From Methanobacterium_B sp963825335 (GTDB taxonomy: Archaea > Methanobacteriota > Methanobacteria > Methanobacteriales > Methanobacteriaceae): a stretch of 64,000 bases of DNA. The DNA lies in the NCBI GenBank assembly GCA_963825335.1, contig CAWGSP010000001.1, positions 2,046,001 to 2,110,000 of the forward strand, given 5' to 3'. The notes under the pieces are model-generated. The model was not told the origin of the DNA, searched no databases, and worked only from the letters and a program-made list of their open reading frames with translations. Position 1 is the first letter of the stretch. Each line of letters begins with the position of its first letter. Below are positions 1 to 9,504 of this stretch, in pieces. The position numbers were made by a program, and so were the translations under genes.

Positions 1-8
1 TTCTCCAT
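1..8 (-). CDS. 5' end of a gene running off the left edge
   Basis: Only an ATG and part of the next codons lie in the window (reverse strand, start at 8). A strong SD (GGAGGAAT, reverse strand, 13-20) sits at normal spacing, so a real gene probably starts here. It lies 86 bp downstream of the TetR regulator on the same strand and is a candidate target or operon partner of that regulator. Nothing can be said about its product. Confidence 0.5.
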
Positions 9-94
9 TATTATTCCTCCAAATTGTAGTGTGATAATTATTTAGTTTTAAAAATCTTAAAAGACAGATTTAAGTTTAAAATCTAATCATTTTT

Positions 95-700
95 TCATTT
101 TATTTCTTTTACTAGACCTTCTGCAACTATATCTGCCAGTAGATCTACGACTTCAGGATAAATTTCTTCGCCAATTTCATCTTGATGAAAGTATAATATC
201 ATTATTGCACGGAATATGCCGGCTATAACTTCTGGTTGGGCGTTGATTAATTCATTTTCCTGTTGCATATTATGAATAACCTTTAAAATTCGGACAGTGT
301 CTTTTTTCTGGTGATTTTCAAGTTTTTCAGGTGGTAATTTACGGACCATAAGATCGTAGTCACGACTTTCATAAAGTCTTCGAATAAGAGGATTGGCTTC
401 AAATAACTGATAACTGCCTTTAAGGATTTTTTTAATAGCCTCTTTTGAAGAATTACTTGATTTGAGATTATCTATCAAAAATTGTTCGCTGTTATATTCT
501 TCTAACTCTAGAATCTCAAAAAATAGTTCTTCTTTTGAGTCAAAGAAATTATAAAAAGAACCTTGGGCTATACTTGCAGCATTGGTTAGTTCAGTTATAC
601 TGGTATTTTTTAAGCCTTTTGTACTAAAAAGCTCCCAACCTTTTTGAATAATTATATTTCGTATAATTTCCTTCTCTTTTTTTGTGAATGTTTTTGGCAT
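95..700 (-). CDS. TetR/AcrR family transcriptional regulator
   Basis: A 201-residue protein with the usual TetR layout. The N-terminal helix-turn-helix covers about residues 12-58, with the typical sequence around G-LKNTSITELT and GSFYNFFDSKEELF. The all-helical ligand-binding C-terminal half is not conserved enough to name an inducer. TetR proteins usually repress their own or a neighbouring gene, often an exporter or a detoxifying enzyme. The gene that starts 86 bp downstream on the same strand is the obvious candidate. The ATG start has AGGGGAT four bases upstream. Family confident, ligand unknown. Confidence 0.9.
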   Translation of the reverse strand: MPKTFTKKEKEIIRNIIIQKGWELFSTKGLKNTSITELTNAASIAQGSFYNFFDSKEELFFEILELEEYNSEQFLIDNLKSSNSSKEAIKKILKGSYQLFEANPLIRRLYESRDYDLMVRKLPPEKLENHQKKDTVRILKVIHNMQQENELINAQPEVIAGIFRAIMILYFHQDEIGEEIYPEVVDLLADIVAEGLVKEIK

Positions 701-1139
701 GAATATCCCCTATAATATTTTAGTGAATATTTCTATTTTATATTCATAAAATTTTATAGTATTTAAAGTTAATTAATAATATTTAAATCAGAAAATTTTA
801 ATTGAAAAATAGTCTTAATTCTCTAATCATAACATCGATGCTTTGAATAATCGTATCCCATCTAACTGTTATCATAAGTGGAGTATCAACAGCTTATCTG
901 AAGAATTATAAAATGATCCCGAAAGATGTGGGGGTATAAAAGACTTAGAATGGTTTTAGAATAGATCAGATATTATACCCTAATCACTATTTTACATCCA
1001 TAACAAGAAGCTAGTTCAATTATTCATGCACTATTTCGATTGAACATAATTAAACCAATTTATTCCTGATATTATTATTTAATAGATTATTAAAATTAAT
1101 GAATAATTTTAAAAAAAATAATTTAAATGAAAAATCTAA
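701..1139. other. intergenic, no gene seen
   Basis: AT-rich spacer between the TetR start and the end of the PRC-barrel gene. I see no SD-preceded open frame on either strand. The TetR promoter must lie at its left end. Confidence 0.5.
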
Positions 1140-1598
1140 TTAAAAATTGTTTCTCATCCTAAAATCTTCAATACTCTCTTCAATACTTTTTATATTTCCA
1201 TTATCATCGTTTTTTTCATTATCTTCGATTTTTTTATCGTCTTTTTTTATAGAAAATCCTTTAAGTTTAGAAATATTAAAACTGGATGTTTCTTTATCCT
1301 TAGAACTGTCTTCAACTTTGGAACCCACATCTTGAGAATTTTTTTCCTCCTTCATGTTTGTGTAATCGGATTTAATTAAAATCTTTTCCCCTATGGTACT
1401 TATTATATCATAGGGTAGAATTTTCTTTTCTCCCCTGCCAAACATTTCCATGAATCCACCAGAGCTTACCTCAAATAATTTTATTTCTCTAGATGATTCA
1501 TCCCACGCAATATCACTCACTTTACCAATAACATTACCTGAAGTATCTATTACCTCTTTTCCCTGCATATCTTTATGATATTTCATTAAAACATCCAT
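1140..1598 (-). CDS. PRC-barrel domain protein
   Basis: A 152-residue soluble protein. Residues about 8-80 form a PRC-barrel: GKEVIDTSGNVIGKVSDIAW is the typical first strand pair, followed by an ILPYDIISTIGEKILIK-type strand. The C-terminal 70 residues are Lys/Asp/Ser-rich and probably disordered. PRC-barrels are small beta-barrels found in the RNA processing factor RimM and in many uncharacterised archaeal proteins; none of these functions can be assigned here. The SD (AGGAGGGAC region, reverse strand) is well placed for the ATG at 1598. A second PRC-barrel in the window heads the MgtE-like protein at 11401-12645. Confidence 0.85.
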   Translation of the reverse strand: MDVLMKYHKDMQGKEVIDTSGNVIGKVSDIAWDESSREIKLFEVSSGGFMEMFGRGEKKILPYDIISTIGEKILIKSDYTNMKEEKNSQDVGSKVEDSSKDKETSSFNISKLKGFSIKKDDKKIEDNEKNDDNGNIKSIEESIEDFRMRNNF

Positions 1599-2610
1599 AA
1601 AATATGTCCCTCCTTTGATTAAAATATTTCATTGTTTGTTTTTTAATTATTTATCAAATCATATTTCTGCAAAATTCATCAAACATTATTTAATTTATCC
1701 ATTAAAAACGTCTTAATATCTTTAATATAATAATAGGGATAAAAACAATTAGATATTATTCTATTCATCCATTTAACTCCTTTAATAAATTTCTACAACA
1801 ACCCTATTAAACTTCTTTATTTCAGTTATTACATCTTAGTATTCTTTATGCCATTGAAAATTTATAAATTTTTGGATAGGGACAATAATAAATTATAATT
1901 GGAAAAATAAATTGTAGACTAGGTAATAAACGAATTTATGTATAATATTTAGTGAATTAAGGAGTATTCACAGATAATTCAATGAATTTTTGATTAATAT
2001 CCTTTAATTTTGTATATTCAACTTATTTATTAGTGAAAAGATTATACATTTGCAATACTTTGCCCAATCAAATTGAGGTCAAGGACTGTTATATTGATTA
2101 ATATAGTGGGAATAAATAAATTAAAAATATTTTCGATATTTCTATGAGATGATAAAAAGTAAAATAATAACAATTAGATAAAGTATGATATCAAATTATC
2201 TAATCCAAAATTTTTTAATAACTCGTAAAACAAATATATAGTATGGAGTAGAGACGATTGGTTCACCGCTTTTTTTTGCCAACTCTGGAAAGTTGGCAAC
2301 CCCCAAGTGAATGAACCGCACTCTACTCTGATTTTGTTTATTTCAAAATATTTTAAATTTGAATAAGAATAATACAGTATAATATAATTGGGATAGTTAG
2401 ATATGAATCATCTTTTATTATTAGTTTCACATCTCTATGTGTTTAACGGGATACTTCCTACCTTATTTTAAATATGTTAAAATAATTTTAAAAGCAAACA
2501 GTATTCTAGAAGGGAAATAAAAGTCTCAAATTCGAAAATAGATGATAATTATTTTTTTTAGTGAAATCAAGTTAAATAGAAAATTATGTTCTAATCAGTG
2601 GTTATCTAAT
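1599..2610. other. intergenic, about 1 kb, one structured element
   Basis: No protein-coding frame with an SD is visible. The only organised sequence is the nested palindromic element at 2246-2328, which is also less AT-rich than its surroundings. The right end borders the insertion sequence that starts near 2611. Confidence 0.6.
2246..2328. ncRNA. possible structured small RNA or palindromic element
   Basis: Three nested stems can be drawn. GAGTAGAG at 2246-2253 pairs perfectly with CTCTACTC at 2321-2328. GGTTCA at 2260-2265 pairs with TGAACC at 2312-2317. GCCAACT at 2278-2284 pairs with AGTTGGC at 2291-2297 around a six-base loop. An eight-T run (2270-2277) and a C run (2299-2304) flank the inner hairpin. 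The element is isolated in about 1 kb of AT-rich spacer. It resembles no RNA family I recognise. Strand is unknown because the structure is nearly symmetric; a TATA-like stretch (2229-2240) lies just to its left. A remnant of a mobile palindromic element is the main alternative. Confidence 0.4.
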
Positions 2611-3870
2611 TATTTTAGGGTCTTAGATTTTAGGTTTCGGAGAGCTTTTGGAGGGCTGTTTTTGTGTTGTAGCAGTTTGTTGTGATGAGTCCTGTTAAAA
2701 ATACAATTAGAATGGTGGTTATTTTGGTTGATTCTGGTGTATATTTGTGTAATTTTTTTAAGCTTAGTCCAGATTTGCATAATTTAAAAAAATCTTCTAT
2801 TTTTCCACGTATTGGTTTGTATTTTTCCATTTAGCTATTTTTTTTAATAATTCGGTTTTTAATGTGTTTTATAATTTTTTGGCTTGTTTTTCGGTTTTTT
2901 TATTGTTAAATACTCTTAATGGATAGGTTAATTTGTCATTTAGTTTTTGGATCTTGAAATTTTCCTTTGGAAAAATTAAAGGAACGATTTTATATTTGGA
3001 AATGCCTATTTGGTAGTTTATATAGCTGTAATATCCTCTGTCGAATATTATGGTGTCGTTTTTTCGAATTATTCTTCTTTTTCGCAGGTTTAGATTATTT
3101 CTGAGAATATTTTTGAATCGTGCGGAGCTCCTGAATGGGTTATTATGGCAACAGGTAGTCCTGATTTCTGTTCTATGACTATGGTTGCTTTAAATCCGAT
3201 ATAAAATCCATAAAAGGATGAATAGCTCCATTTTAGATCCTGTTTTTCAAGATACTTTTTGGAACGTGGTTTTCGTTTTACATTATAATCCAAATCCACT
3301 GGGGTGCATCAACGATAAATGTTAATTTTCCACGCCTTTTTAATGGTTTAGTATTCATTAAGATGCTGTTAACGATTTTAACGTGTGTATCTGATTCAAA
3401 TCTTGATAAAAATTCTGAAATTTGAAGAGCATTTGGAATATCAGAGATTTCAAAAAATTTTCTTAAACGTTTATCTCGTTTTAGCTCATGAACAACAAAT
3501 TCCATTGTTGTATTGAAAAATATAGCTGTTATAATAATTTTAACAGATAAAATCATCATATTGACATTTTTAATGCCTTTTGAAGCCATTATAGTTTTTG
3601 ATTTTCTGGAACCGATAATTTTAAATATTTTACCCAACAAGATATAGTTTGGGTCTTCTTTGCTGTAGTTTAGATGATGCATCATTTTATTCGCCAAATA
3701 AATATATGCAATCAATAATATTTAAATTTAACGGCTTAGAAGGCCCATTATAATTATATTGTTCGAAATAAAATGTATTTTTAGAATAGCAAAACAAATA
3801 CTACTCCAAACACTTATAATATAGAAGGATAAGCCTTCAAAAAAAGAAAAAAATCTAAGACCCTAAAATA
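2611..3870 (-). mobile_element. insertion sequence, copy 1 (decayed)
   Basis: An IS of about 1.26 kb bounded by inverted repeats with core TAGGGTCTTAGATT, at about 2616-2629 on the left and its complement at about 3852-3865 on the right. It is nearly identical to the copy at 43369-44630 but lies in the opposite orientation. The transposase is a DDE enzyme of the IS4/IS5-like kind. The right end stops about 5 bp from the stop codon of the zinc dehydrogenase gene, which is intact. Flanks are too AT-rich to fix a target-site duplication. Confidence 0.85.
2630..3715 (-). pseudogene. IS4/IS5-like DDE transposase, multiply frameshifted
   Basis: Read against the copy at 43550, the gene carries at least three disabling lesions. 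One base is lost in the VDATPVDLDY region near 3300 (GATGCACCCC instead of GATGCCACCCC). A one-base loss with a new TAA follows the HSGAPHDSKIFSEI segment near 3090. One A is lost from an A run near 2825. The fragments read in order as the N-terminal helical region, the catalytic segment with the VDATP-like aspartate, FDRGYY-like region and the C-terminal helix ending LQKLSET. No functional transposase can be made from this copy. Confidence 0.85.
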
Positions 3871-3874
3871 TTAT

Positions 3875-5059
3875 TTAAATAAAGTTTATCACCGGTTTAA
3901 CTACATCCGCATTGTTAAATTCACTGTATATTTGAGGGGCATCATCTATCTCTATTCTATCTGAAATTACGAAACTTGGCTTAGCTTTTCCATTGAATAT
4001 CAAGTTTCTTAGATGAATATGTAATTTTTTTAGTGATTTTTGTCCGGTTCCAATTTTTACTGATTTACTCAACAATTTTCCCCATGGGAGTATCATATGG
4101 CCATGTTTTTCATTGGTATTATTTGCTGAAGGGTTTTCCTTCGGATAATCTCCGATAATTCCAATCGCACCGCCGGCATTTATAACATTTGCAATATCGA
4201 GCAAGACTTGGTTACCCCTTTGCTTATTTGGGTCATTTCTATCTAATGCCTGATATCCTACTGCGTCTATAGCACAGTCTACTCCTAGTGCTTTTTCATA
4301 TCCCGGTCTTAGAGATTCTTTTAAATTGCAATTTTCTTTCCTCATATCCATTATCTGTTTTGAGGGATCTCCATTTTCAAAGTTTATTGGAATAGCTCCT
4401 ATAGATTCTGCTTTTTTCAAACGTTCTTTTGAATGATCCACACAGTAAACTTCACTTGCACCTTTAATAATTGAACTATATGCTGCAAGTAGTCCCACAG
4501 GTCCTGATCCAAATACTGCCACAGATTTTCCTGTTTTAACATCTGCTAATTCAGTGGAGTGATATGCTGTTGGGAATATATCAGATAATAATACAAAATC
4601 GTTCTCAAATTCATCTCCAGGTTCACCCGGAAGTTTTAAACAAGCCCAATCAGCGTACGGTACCCTTATATATTCTGCTTGTCCTCCATTATAATCTCCC
4701 ATTTCAATATATCCATAGGATGCTCCGGGGATTTCTGGATTCGTTTTAAGACAAGTATTTGTTAAACTTTGTGCACAATTTAGACATACGCCATATGATA
4801 TGTTGAATGGCATCACAACCCTGTCTCCAGTTTCAACTAATTTAACCGAATCTCCGGCCTCATGAACAACACCCATTGTTTCATGCCCTAATATTTGTCC
4901 GGATTCTGGGAATGTTAAACCATCATATATCTGCAAATCACTACTGCAGATTGAACTACTAGTCAATTTGACTATAACGTCTGTTGATTCTTCAATTTTA
5001 GGATCGTCCACTTCTTCAACTGCTACTTTTTTCGGTTCTTTATATACGACTGCTTTCAA
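3875..5059 (-). CDS. zinc-dependent dehydrogenase, glutathione-independent formaldehyde dehydrogenase-like
   Basis: A 394-residue medium-chain dehydrogenase. Catalytic zinc ligands are likely C38 (CSSD) and H59 with E60 (GHET), plus the aspartate of LLSDIFPTAYH. The structural-zinc loop has only three cysteines, C92, C95 and C103, a spacing that matches the bacterial glutathione-independent formaldehyde dehydrogenase. YGYIEMGDYNGGQAEYI and the GSGPVGLLAA Rossmann motif fit the same group. That family oxidises aldehydes or disproportionates them with bound NAD; formaldehyde is plausible but other aldehydes or alcohols are possible. The reverse-strand ATG at 5059 has no obvious SD. Its 3' end almost touches IS copy 1. 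Confidence 0.85.
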   Translation of the reverse strand: MKAVVYKEPKKVAVEEVDDPKIEESTDVIVKLTSSSICSSDLQIYDGLTFPESGQILGHETMGVVHEAGDSVKLVETGDRVVMPFNISYGVCLNCAQSLTNTCLKTNPEIPGASYGYIEMGDYNGGQAEYIRVPYADWACLKLPGEPGDEFENDFVLLSDIFPTAYHSTELADVKTGKSVAVFGSGPVGLLAAYSSIIKGASEVYCVDHSKERLKKAESIGAIPINFENGDPSKQIMDMRKENCNLKESLRPGYEKALGVDCAIDAVGYQALDRNDPNKQRGNQVLLDIANVINAGGAIGIIGDYPKENPSANNTNEKHGHMILPWGKLLSKSVKIGTGQKSLKKLHIHLRNLIFNGKAKPSFVISDRIEIDDAPQIYSEFNNADVVKPVINFI

Positions 5060-5671
5060 TTTTTTTTAAACCCCCAAATATAATTATTATAATCTAAAAA
5101 TTTTTACTAAATCATTAATTTTGATGTCATAAAATAGGGCTGAATTCTGTTAAGCTTAAGTTATTACAGCATGAATTTAGATGCGAGTTTGTTGTTAAAA
5201 ACCATTTTTTTCTCGTCTTTTAGGGTTACAGATATTCTTAAATAGGTTTGTAAAAAAATTTAATGCACCTTAATGTAGTTTATATCACCTTATAATACCA
5301 TGAATTTATATTTGATATGGTATAAATAATGGATTGTTATCTTGTAGTGTCTAAGTTAATACTAAAGTGTACCAACCAGACTGACGTATAATATCTTACT
5401 TATTAATCAATCTGAAAAAAAATTGTTAATAAATATGATAATTTTTTCAATGGCAAATAGAAGTTGTAATGAAGTTTTTCTGATTTTTTAAAACTGTTAT
5501 CTATGTGATGATGGGTCAGAATTTAAATGGTCTGATAATAGATTCCAAATAGGAGTATGTATTGTTAAATACATTATATATATCACAGAATTTAAAAAGG
5601 AATATATATTGTAATATGCATTACATATATTACAGAATCCAAAAAGCAATACATATAAAAAAAAATTATGG
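5060..5671. other. intergenic between divergent genes
   Basis: It must carry the promoters of the leftward dehydrogenase and the rightward AAA ATPase. The right end holds the 47-bp tandem repeat described separately. No coding frame seen. Confidence 0.5.
5551..5657 (+). repeat. 47-bp imperfect tandem repeat, probable promoter/operator of the AAA ATPase
   Basis: Unit A (5551-5597) and unit B (5598-5644) match at 38 of 47 positions, and about 13 bp of a third unit follow (5645-5657). Unit B contains an inverted repeat TGTAAT-ATGC-ATTACA (5610-5625); the matching part of unit A is degenerate. The array ends about 23 bp before the ATPase start. Such placement suits binding of a regulator, perhaps the winged-helix ATPase itself. 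Confidence 0.6.
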
Positions 5672-5680
5672 GTGATAATG

Positions 5681-6871
5681 ATGGACGACCTAGCATGGGG
5701 AACAGATGCTGAGTTAACAGATGAACAGTTCTATAATCGAGAAAATGATATTACTCTGATAAAAAGTCTCTTAGAAACCACTGCTAAAGGATCGCCACCA
5801 ACAATAATGATTGTGGGCATTAGGGGCGTTGGAAAGACAGTTTTGCTCAAAAAAATAATCAAAGAACTCAAAAATAAATATTTAACTTCCTACATAGATC
5901 TATCTGCAACTTCAGGATACCAAAAAGGATCATTGACTGAAATTGGATTAATGGAACATTTTTATGATTCATGGATGGAAGCATGTCGAGATAAAGAATT
6001 TTTTACAGTATCCAAGAAAGTTTTGAAATACTTCAAAACAAAAAAATTTGAATTAAGAGAGATCGTGGATGCTGGAGGGATTCCTTTCCCCATACCCCAA
6101 TCAGAAGATGATTATAAAAAACTTGCTAAATTTGTTTTAAATTTACCACAGAAAATTTATCAAGACCATTCAGACGATATAAATGGATCTATAATGATAA
6201 TTGACGAGTTCCAAGCTCTGAAGGATTTGGGCAATGGATTGGACGCATTTTTATGGTTTCTTAGAAGCATGATCCAAAGTCAAAAAAATGTAGCGTATGT
6301 TTTTTCGGGTTCAATAAATTCTAGGGATTCATTAATCGAAAAAATAGCTGGGAAAGACGGTGCATTTGGGGGCAGAATGTTAAACATAGAAGTGTATCCA
6401 TTTTCCAAAGAAACAGTAAAACAATACCTAAACAAAAAATTACCATCCTTAAAATTAGATGATAAGGGATTTGAAAGATTTTACAAATGCACAAATGGAA
6501 TACCATTCTACGTCAACACATTTGCCAAACTACTTCAAAAGAACAAAGTTTTAGATGATGATATGGTAAAAAAAGAGTTTCAAAGGACATTATCCATGAT
6601 TGCAGTTCATTTAATCAACCAATGGAGCAGATTAACCCTACAGGAACAAAACATCATTACAACCCTAGTTAATGGACCTTTAAAAAGAAAGGAAATAGCT
6701 GACAAGTTAAGTATAACAACTGGTTCGATTAGTAAACCCCTAAATAAACTACATAATTTAGGATTAATAGAATCTAAAGGAGGTATTTACAGTATCTCTG
6801 AGCCTATTTTAAAAGCATGGCTTAAACAAGAACATGAAAAACGGGGAGTCTTCCCATTTAGGAGTATCTAA
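5681..6871 (+). CDS. archaeal-type AAA ATPase with C-terminal winged helix
   Basis: A 396-residue member of the archaeal ATPase family (PF01637 type). Walker A is GIRGVGKT at about residues 46-54 and Walker B is MIIDEF near residue 170. The last 70 residues form a winged helix-turn-helix (ADKLSITTGSISKPLNKLHNLGLIES) that probably binds DNA. Family members are STAND-like switch ATPases of poorly known role, common in methanogens. GGTGA at 5671-5675 is best spaced for ATG 5681, although GTG 5672 and ATG 5678 are in frame. The gene stands alone; upstream tandem repeats suggest autoregulation. Confidence 0.85.
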   Translation: MDDLAWGTDAELTDEQFYNRENDITLIKSLLETTAKGSPPTIMIVGIRGVGKTVLLKKIIKELKNKYLTSYIDLSATSGYQKGSLTEIGLMEHFYDSWMEACRDKEFFTVSKKVLKYFKTKKFELREIVDAGGIPFPIPQSEDDYKKLAKFVLNLPQKIYQDHSDDINGSIMIIDEFQALKDLGNGLDAFLWFLRSMIQSQKNVAYVFSGSINSRDSLIEKIAGKDGAFGGRMLNIEVYPFSKETVKQYLNKKLPSLKLDDKGFERFYKCTNGIPFYVNTFAKLLQKNKVLDDDMVKKEFQRTLSMIAVHLINQWSRLTLQEQNIITTLVNGPLKRKEIADKLSITTGSISKPLNKLHNLGLIESKGGIYSISEPILKAWLKQEHEKRGVFPFRSI

Positions 6872-7153
6872 AATATATATCTTTAATATTTCCATCCATT
6901 TCTATTTAAAACAATTTAGATGTTCTCATATGTCACCATTTTATAAAATCATGATTTTAAGTAAAGTTAAAAAGGATCATGACAATACTAATTTCTTTTT
7001 TTTGATTCGAATTTAACTGTAGTTTTCAAAATAATTTTTTGCTTTAAAATGTTTTTAAATATCTTAAAAAGCCCAAATCTTGTTTAATTTTAGAAAATTT
7101 AATATTTTGCGGATATCATAAATATAAACAATAAGAGATGTGGGGTGAGAAAT

Positions 7154-7447
7154 GTGGATAAATTTGAACAAAAATATAATGAAATTATGGATATGTCAGA
7201 AAGTGATAGGAAAGATGCAATAGAAACATACAAAGAATCATGTATATGTTCAACTTGTAAAACATACACCCAATGTGCTGCAGATGCCAATGAGAAACTT
7301 TTCTGTGTTACTGGAAAAAGTTTTGACTGCATTACAGAACCCAAAGGATGTGAGTGTCCAACATGTCCTTTAGCTAGATCACTAGAAGTAGGCGTTGAAC
7401 ACAATATTTACTGTTTAAATGGCAGTGAGATGGAACAAAGGAAATAA
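7154..7447 (+). CDS. DUF2769 cysteine-rich protein
   Basis: About 97 residues with the DUF2769 cysteine pattern: CICSTCKTYTQC near the N-terminus, FCVTG and FDC in the middle, and GCECPTCPLAR before a final YCLNG. The cysteines suggest a metal or Fe-S site. The function of the family is unknown. GGGGTGAG at 7143-7149 spaces best to GTG 7154; an in-frame GTG at 7145 lies inside that SD. It sits 107 bp upstream of the carboxymuconolactone-decarboxylase-like gene on the same strand. A paralogue is at 36031-36333. Confidence 0.85.
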   Translation: MDKFEQKYNEIMDMSESDRKDAIETYKESCICSTCKTYTQCAADANEKLFCVTGKSFDCITEPKGCECPTCPLARSLEVGVEHNIYCLNGSEMEQRK

Positions 7448-7554
7448 AAAATTATTTAAGTACTCGGTAGGTATTAAACTCTTTATTTTTTGTTACATAT
7501 TTATACTCAAATTCTTTAAAAAAATTGAGATCTAAAAAACAGGAGTGATATTTT

Positions 7555-7908
7555 ATGAAAGAAGAAGTATTCTACAGCAAAGGAATGAAATATATTAAAG
7601 AGGATTATCCGGACCTTTATCAAGAAAGTGTAAGTTTAAACCAGGTAGCATATACTGGAAAAGAACTTGATTATAAGACTCAAAAACTCATAGCTCTAGG
7701 AATAAATGCAGCATTTTCTGATGATAGAGCCGTAAAAAAACAGATAATAAGCAGTATACAAGAGTTTGGGACAACTAAAGACGAAATAGTAGATGTATTG
7801 AGGGTGGTTTTATTAATTGCTGGAAAACCAGCCTTCATGAAAGCAATAAACATATTATACGAAGTAAACGATGATGTCTGTACATGTGGTGGAGTAGTTA
7901 AAGAATAA
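7555..7908 (+). CDS. carboxymuconolactone decarboxylase (CMD) family protein, redox cysteines absent
   Basis: A 117-residue all-helical protein of the CMD/AhpD superfamily, recognised from the segment TQKLIALGINAAFSDDRAV and the later GTTKDEIVDVLRVVLLIAG. AhpD-type members use a CxxC...H redox centre at the start of the second helix. Here that stretch has no Cys or His, so thiol peroxidase activity is unlikely by that route. Three cysteines appear only at the extreme C-terminus (VCTCGG region). It may be a CMD binding or enzyme variant of unknown substrate. SD CAGGAGTGAT precedes the ATG. Confidence 0.8.
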   Translation: MKEEVFYSKGMKYIKEDYPDLYQESVSLNQVAYTGKELDYKTQKLIALGINAAFSDDRAVKKQIISSIQEFGTTKDEIVDVLRVVLLIAGKPAFMKAINILYEVNDDVCTCGGVVKE

Positions 7909-8145
7909 ATTTCTTTAATTTTTTTGAAAAACCTTACTTCACAGTTTTGAACTAGAATCAAACTTCGATTTAAACATTCTATTTGAAACATTGATTAGTT
8001 CATTCCAGATATGCATAATGAGAAACTAAACTAATTCAGTATTATTTACGATATTTTAGCCGGTTGTTTTAGAAATATAATAAAAGATTTCTAAATAATT
8101 AAAAAAATTAAAAATAAATTAAAATTGAAACACGATTCTTCAAGT

Positions 8146-9504
8146 TTAATTATTTTGTAGAATTAATGTATACCATCCTGTCCTGTCAACATATTTAGTG
8201 TTTTGTTCGTCATCAACGCTTATCATGTATTTCGGGGAATTGAAAAGCGATGAAGGGATTCCGATGATTATTCCGTTTCCTTTGAATTTGAGTTTGATTG
8301 GTTCGTTGGAATACAAGCTGCTGTTGTCGTATATTAGGTAGTGTGCAGATCCATTGCGAACAGTTACATCTATTCTGTTGTTAGTTGTATTTCCAAAACT
8401 CCGGATATGGAAGTTGTAGATTCCTCTCTTTGATATGCCGCCTACTGTTTGTAATGATAACCATGTGGTGTTATTATTGTATTCAAATCCTATGTCGGTT
8501 AGATCGTACATATTTACGTTGCCTATGATCGAATAAACAACATCGAGAGGGGGTTTATCGTGTATAGCACCTTCAGGATCTACAAATATGGTTTCTGGAA
8601 ATTGAGAGTTTTTAGTGTAATCAGTCGGGGTGTTATTCTTTACAACTGTTATTTGGGTGGTTGGTATGAACAATTGATTTGTCCTTACAAATGATCTCAG
8701 GTATGATGGGTCGTTATTCAACTGACTTTTGTAGCAGTTGATTGCGTTGAGCATTAGATTTTCGTCTGATTCACTAATAGGAAATTCAACCCATGAAATC
8801 TGATTTTGCAAGAACGCTGGTGGTGTGAGAGAATCTTGTGGGAAGTATGATCTTGGAAATGGCCAAACAGTATCCACATGAACCATATAACTGTACATTT
8901 TACCTGTGTAATTGAGGTTGTTTGCTGCATATTCAACAAAGGCACTCACTCCCCAGTGGTCGGTGTTTTCATCATTTGGATATGGATAAATTATTATGGT
9001 TGGTTTAAAATTGGTTATAACAGTTTCCATATTCTGTTCAAGGGCTACTCCGGTGTAAGATTCGTTATCCTTGTATGCATAAGAAACATCTGTGTGTCTA
9101 CCACCAATATCGACTGGATTGTTACTGTCCCAGTTGGTTGTAAACAGGACATCAACGGCTTGAGGATATTCAAAAAATGTGATGTCATTTCTAGGAAGTC
9201 CTAATACTTTCATTGCTTTGAGGCTTTCGTTATATCTTTCAGAAGCAAGAGCTCCTGTTCCACCGTTTGTAACAACAACTACATATATTGGTATTTTATG
9301 TTCAAGACAGTATCTTATCACGCCAGCACCACCAATAGTTTCATCATCGGGATGAGGAGCAAAATAAAGCACTCTGTCTGAAGATGTAATATTAGGCCCC
9401 TCTGGATATGTACTAATATTACTATTTTTACCCGCATATGTGTAAGTTGTAACACCAAATATAGTAATCACTAATAAAAAGATAATAATAATTCTGCGAT
9501 ACAT
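8146..9504 (-). CDS. secreted PIG-L/LmbE family deacetylase
   Basis: About 452 residues. An N-terminal hydrophobic segment (IIIIFLLVITIFGVTTYTYA) looks like a signal peptide or membrane anchor, so the enzyme acts outside the cell. The PIG-L zinc motif is complete: FAPHPDDETIGGAG early in the chain, followed by VVVTNGG, a YPYPND motif and an H of DHWGV. Such enzymes remove N-acetyl groups from amino sugars, fitting a role in cell-surface glycan modification. The C-terminal 180 residues look like a separate beta-rich domain. The start at 9504 is chosen because AAGGGTG lies nine bases upstream; an in-frame GTG at 9516 falls inside that SD. Confidence 0.85.
   Translation of the reverse strand: MYRRIIIIFLLVITIFGVTTYTYAGKNSNISTYPEGPNITSSDRVLYFAPHPDDETIGGAGVIRYCLEHKIPIYVVVVTNGGTGALASERYNESLKAMKVLGLPRNDITFFEYPQAVDVLFTTNWDSNNPVDIGGRHTDVSYAYKDNESYTGVALEQNMETVITNFKPTIIIYPYPNDENTDHWGVSAFVEYAANNLNYTGKMYSYMVHVDTVWPFPRSYFPQDSLTPPAFLQNQISWVEFPISESDENLMLNAINCYKSQLNNDPSYLRSFVRTNQLFIPTTQITVVKNNTPTDYTKNSQFPETIFVDPEGAIHDKPPLDVVYSIIGNVNMYDLTDIGFEYNNNTTWLSLQTVGGISKRGIYNFHIRSFGNTTNNRIDVTVRNGSAHYLIYDNSSLYSNEPIKLKFKGNGIIIGIPSSLFNSPKYMISVDDEQNTKYVDRTGWYTLILQNN

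Noticed and set aside
2246..2328. The nested-stem element as a tRNA or tRNA fragment
   Set aside because: The GGTTCA segment recalls a T arm, but there is no anticodon arm, no acceptor end and no D-loop consensus.
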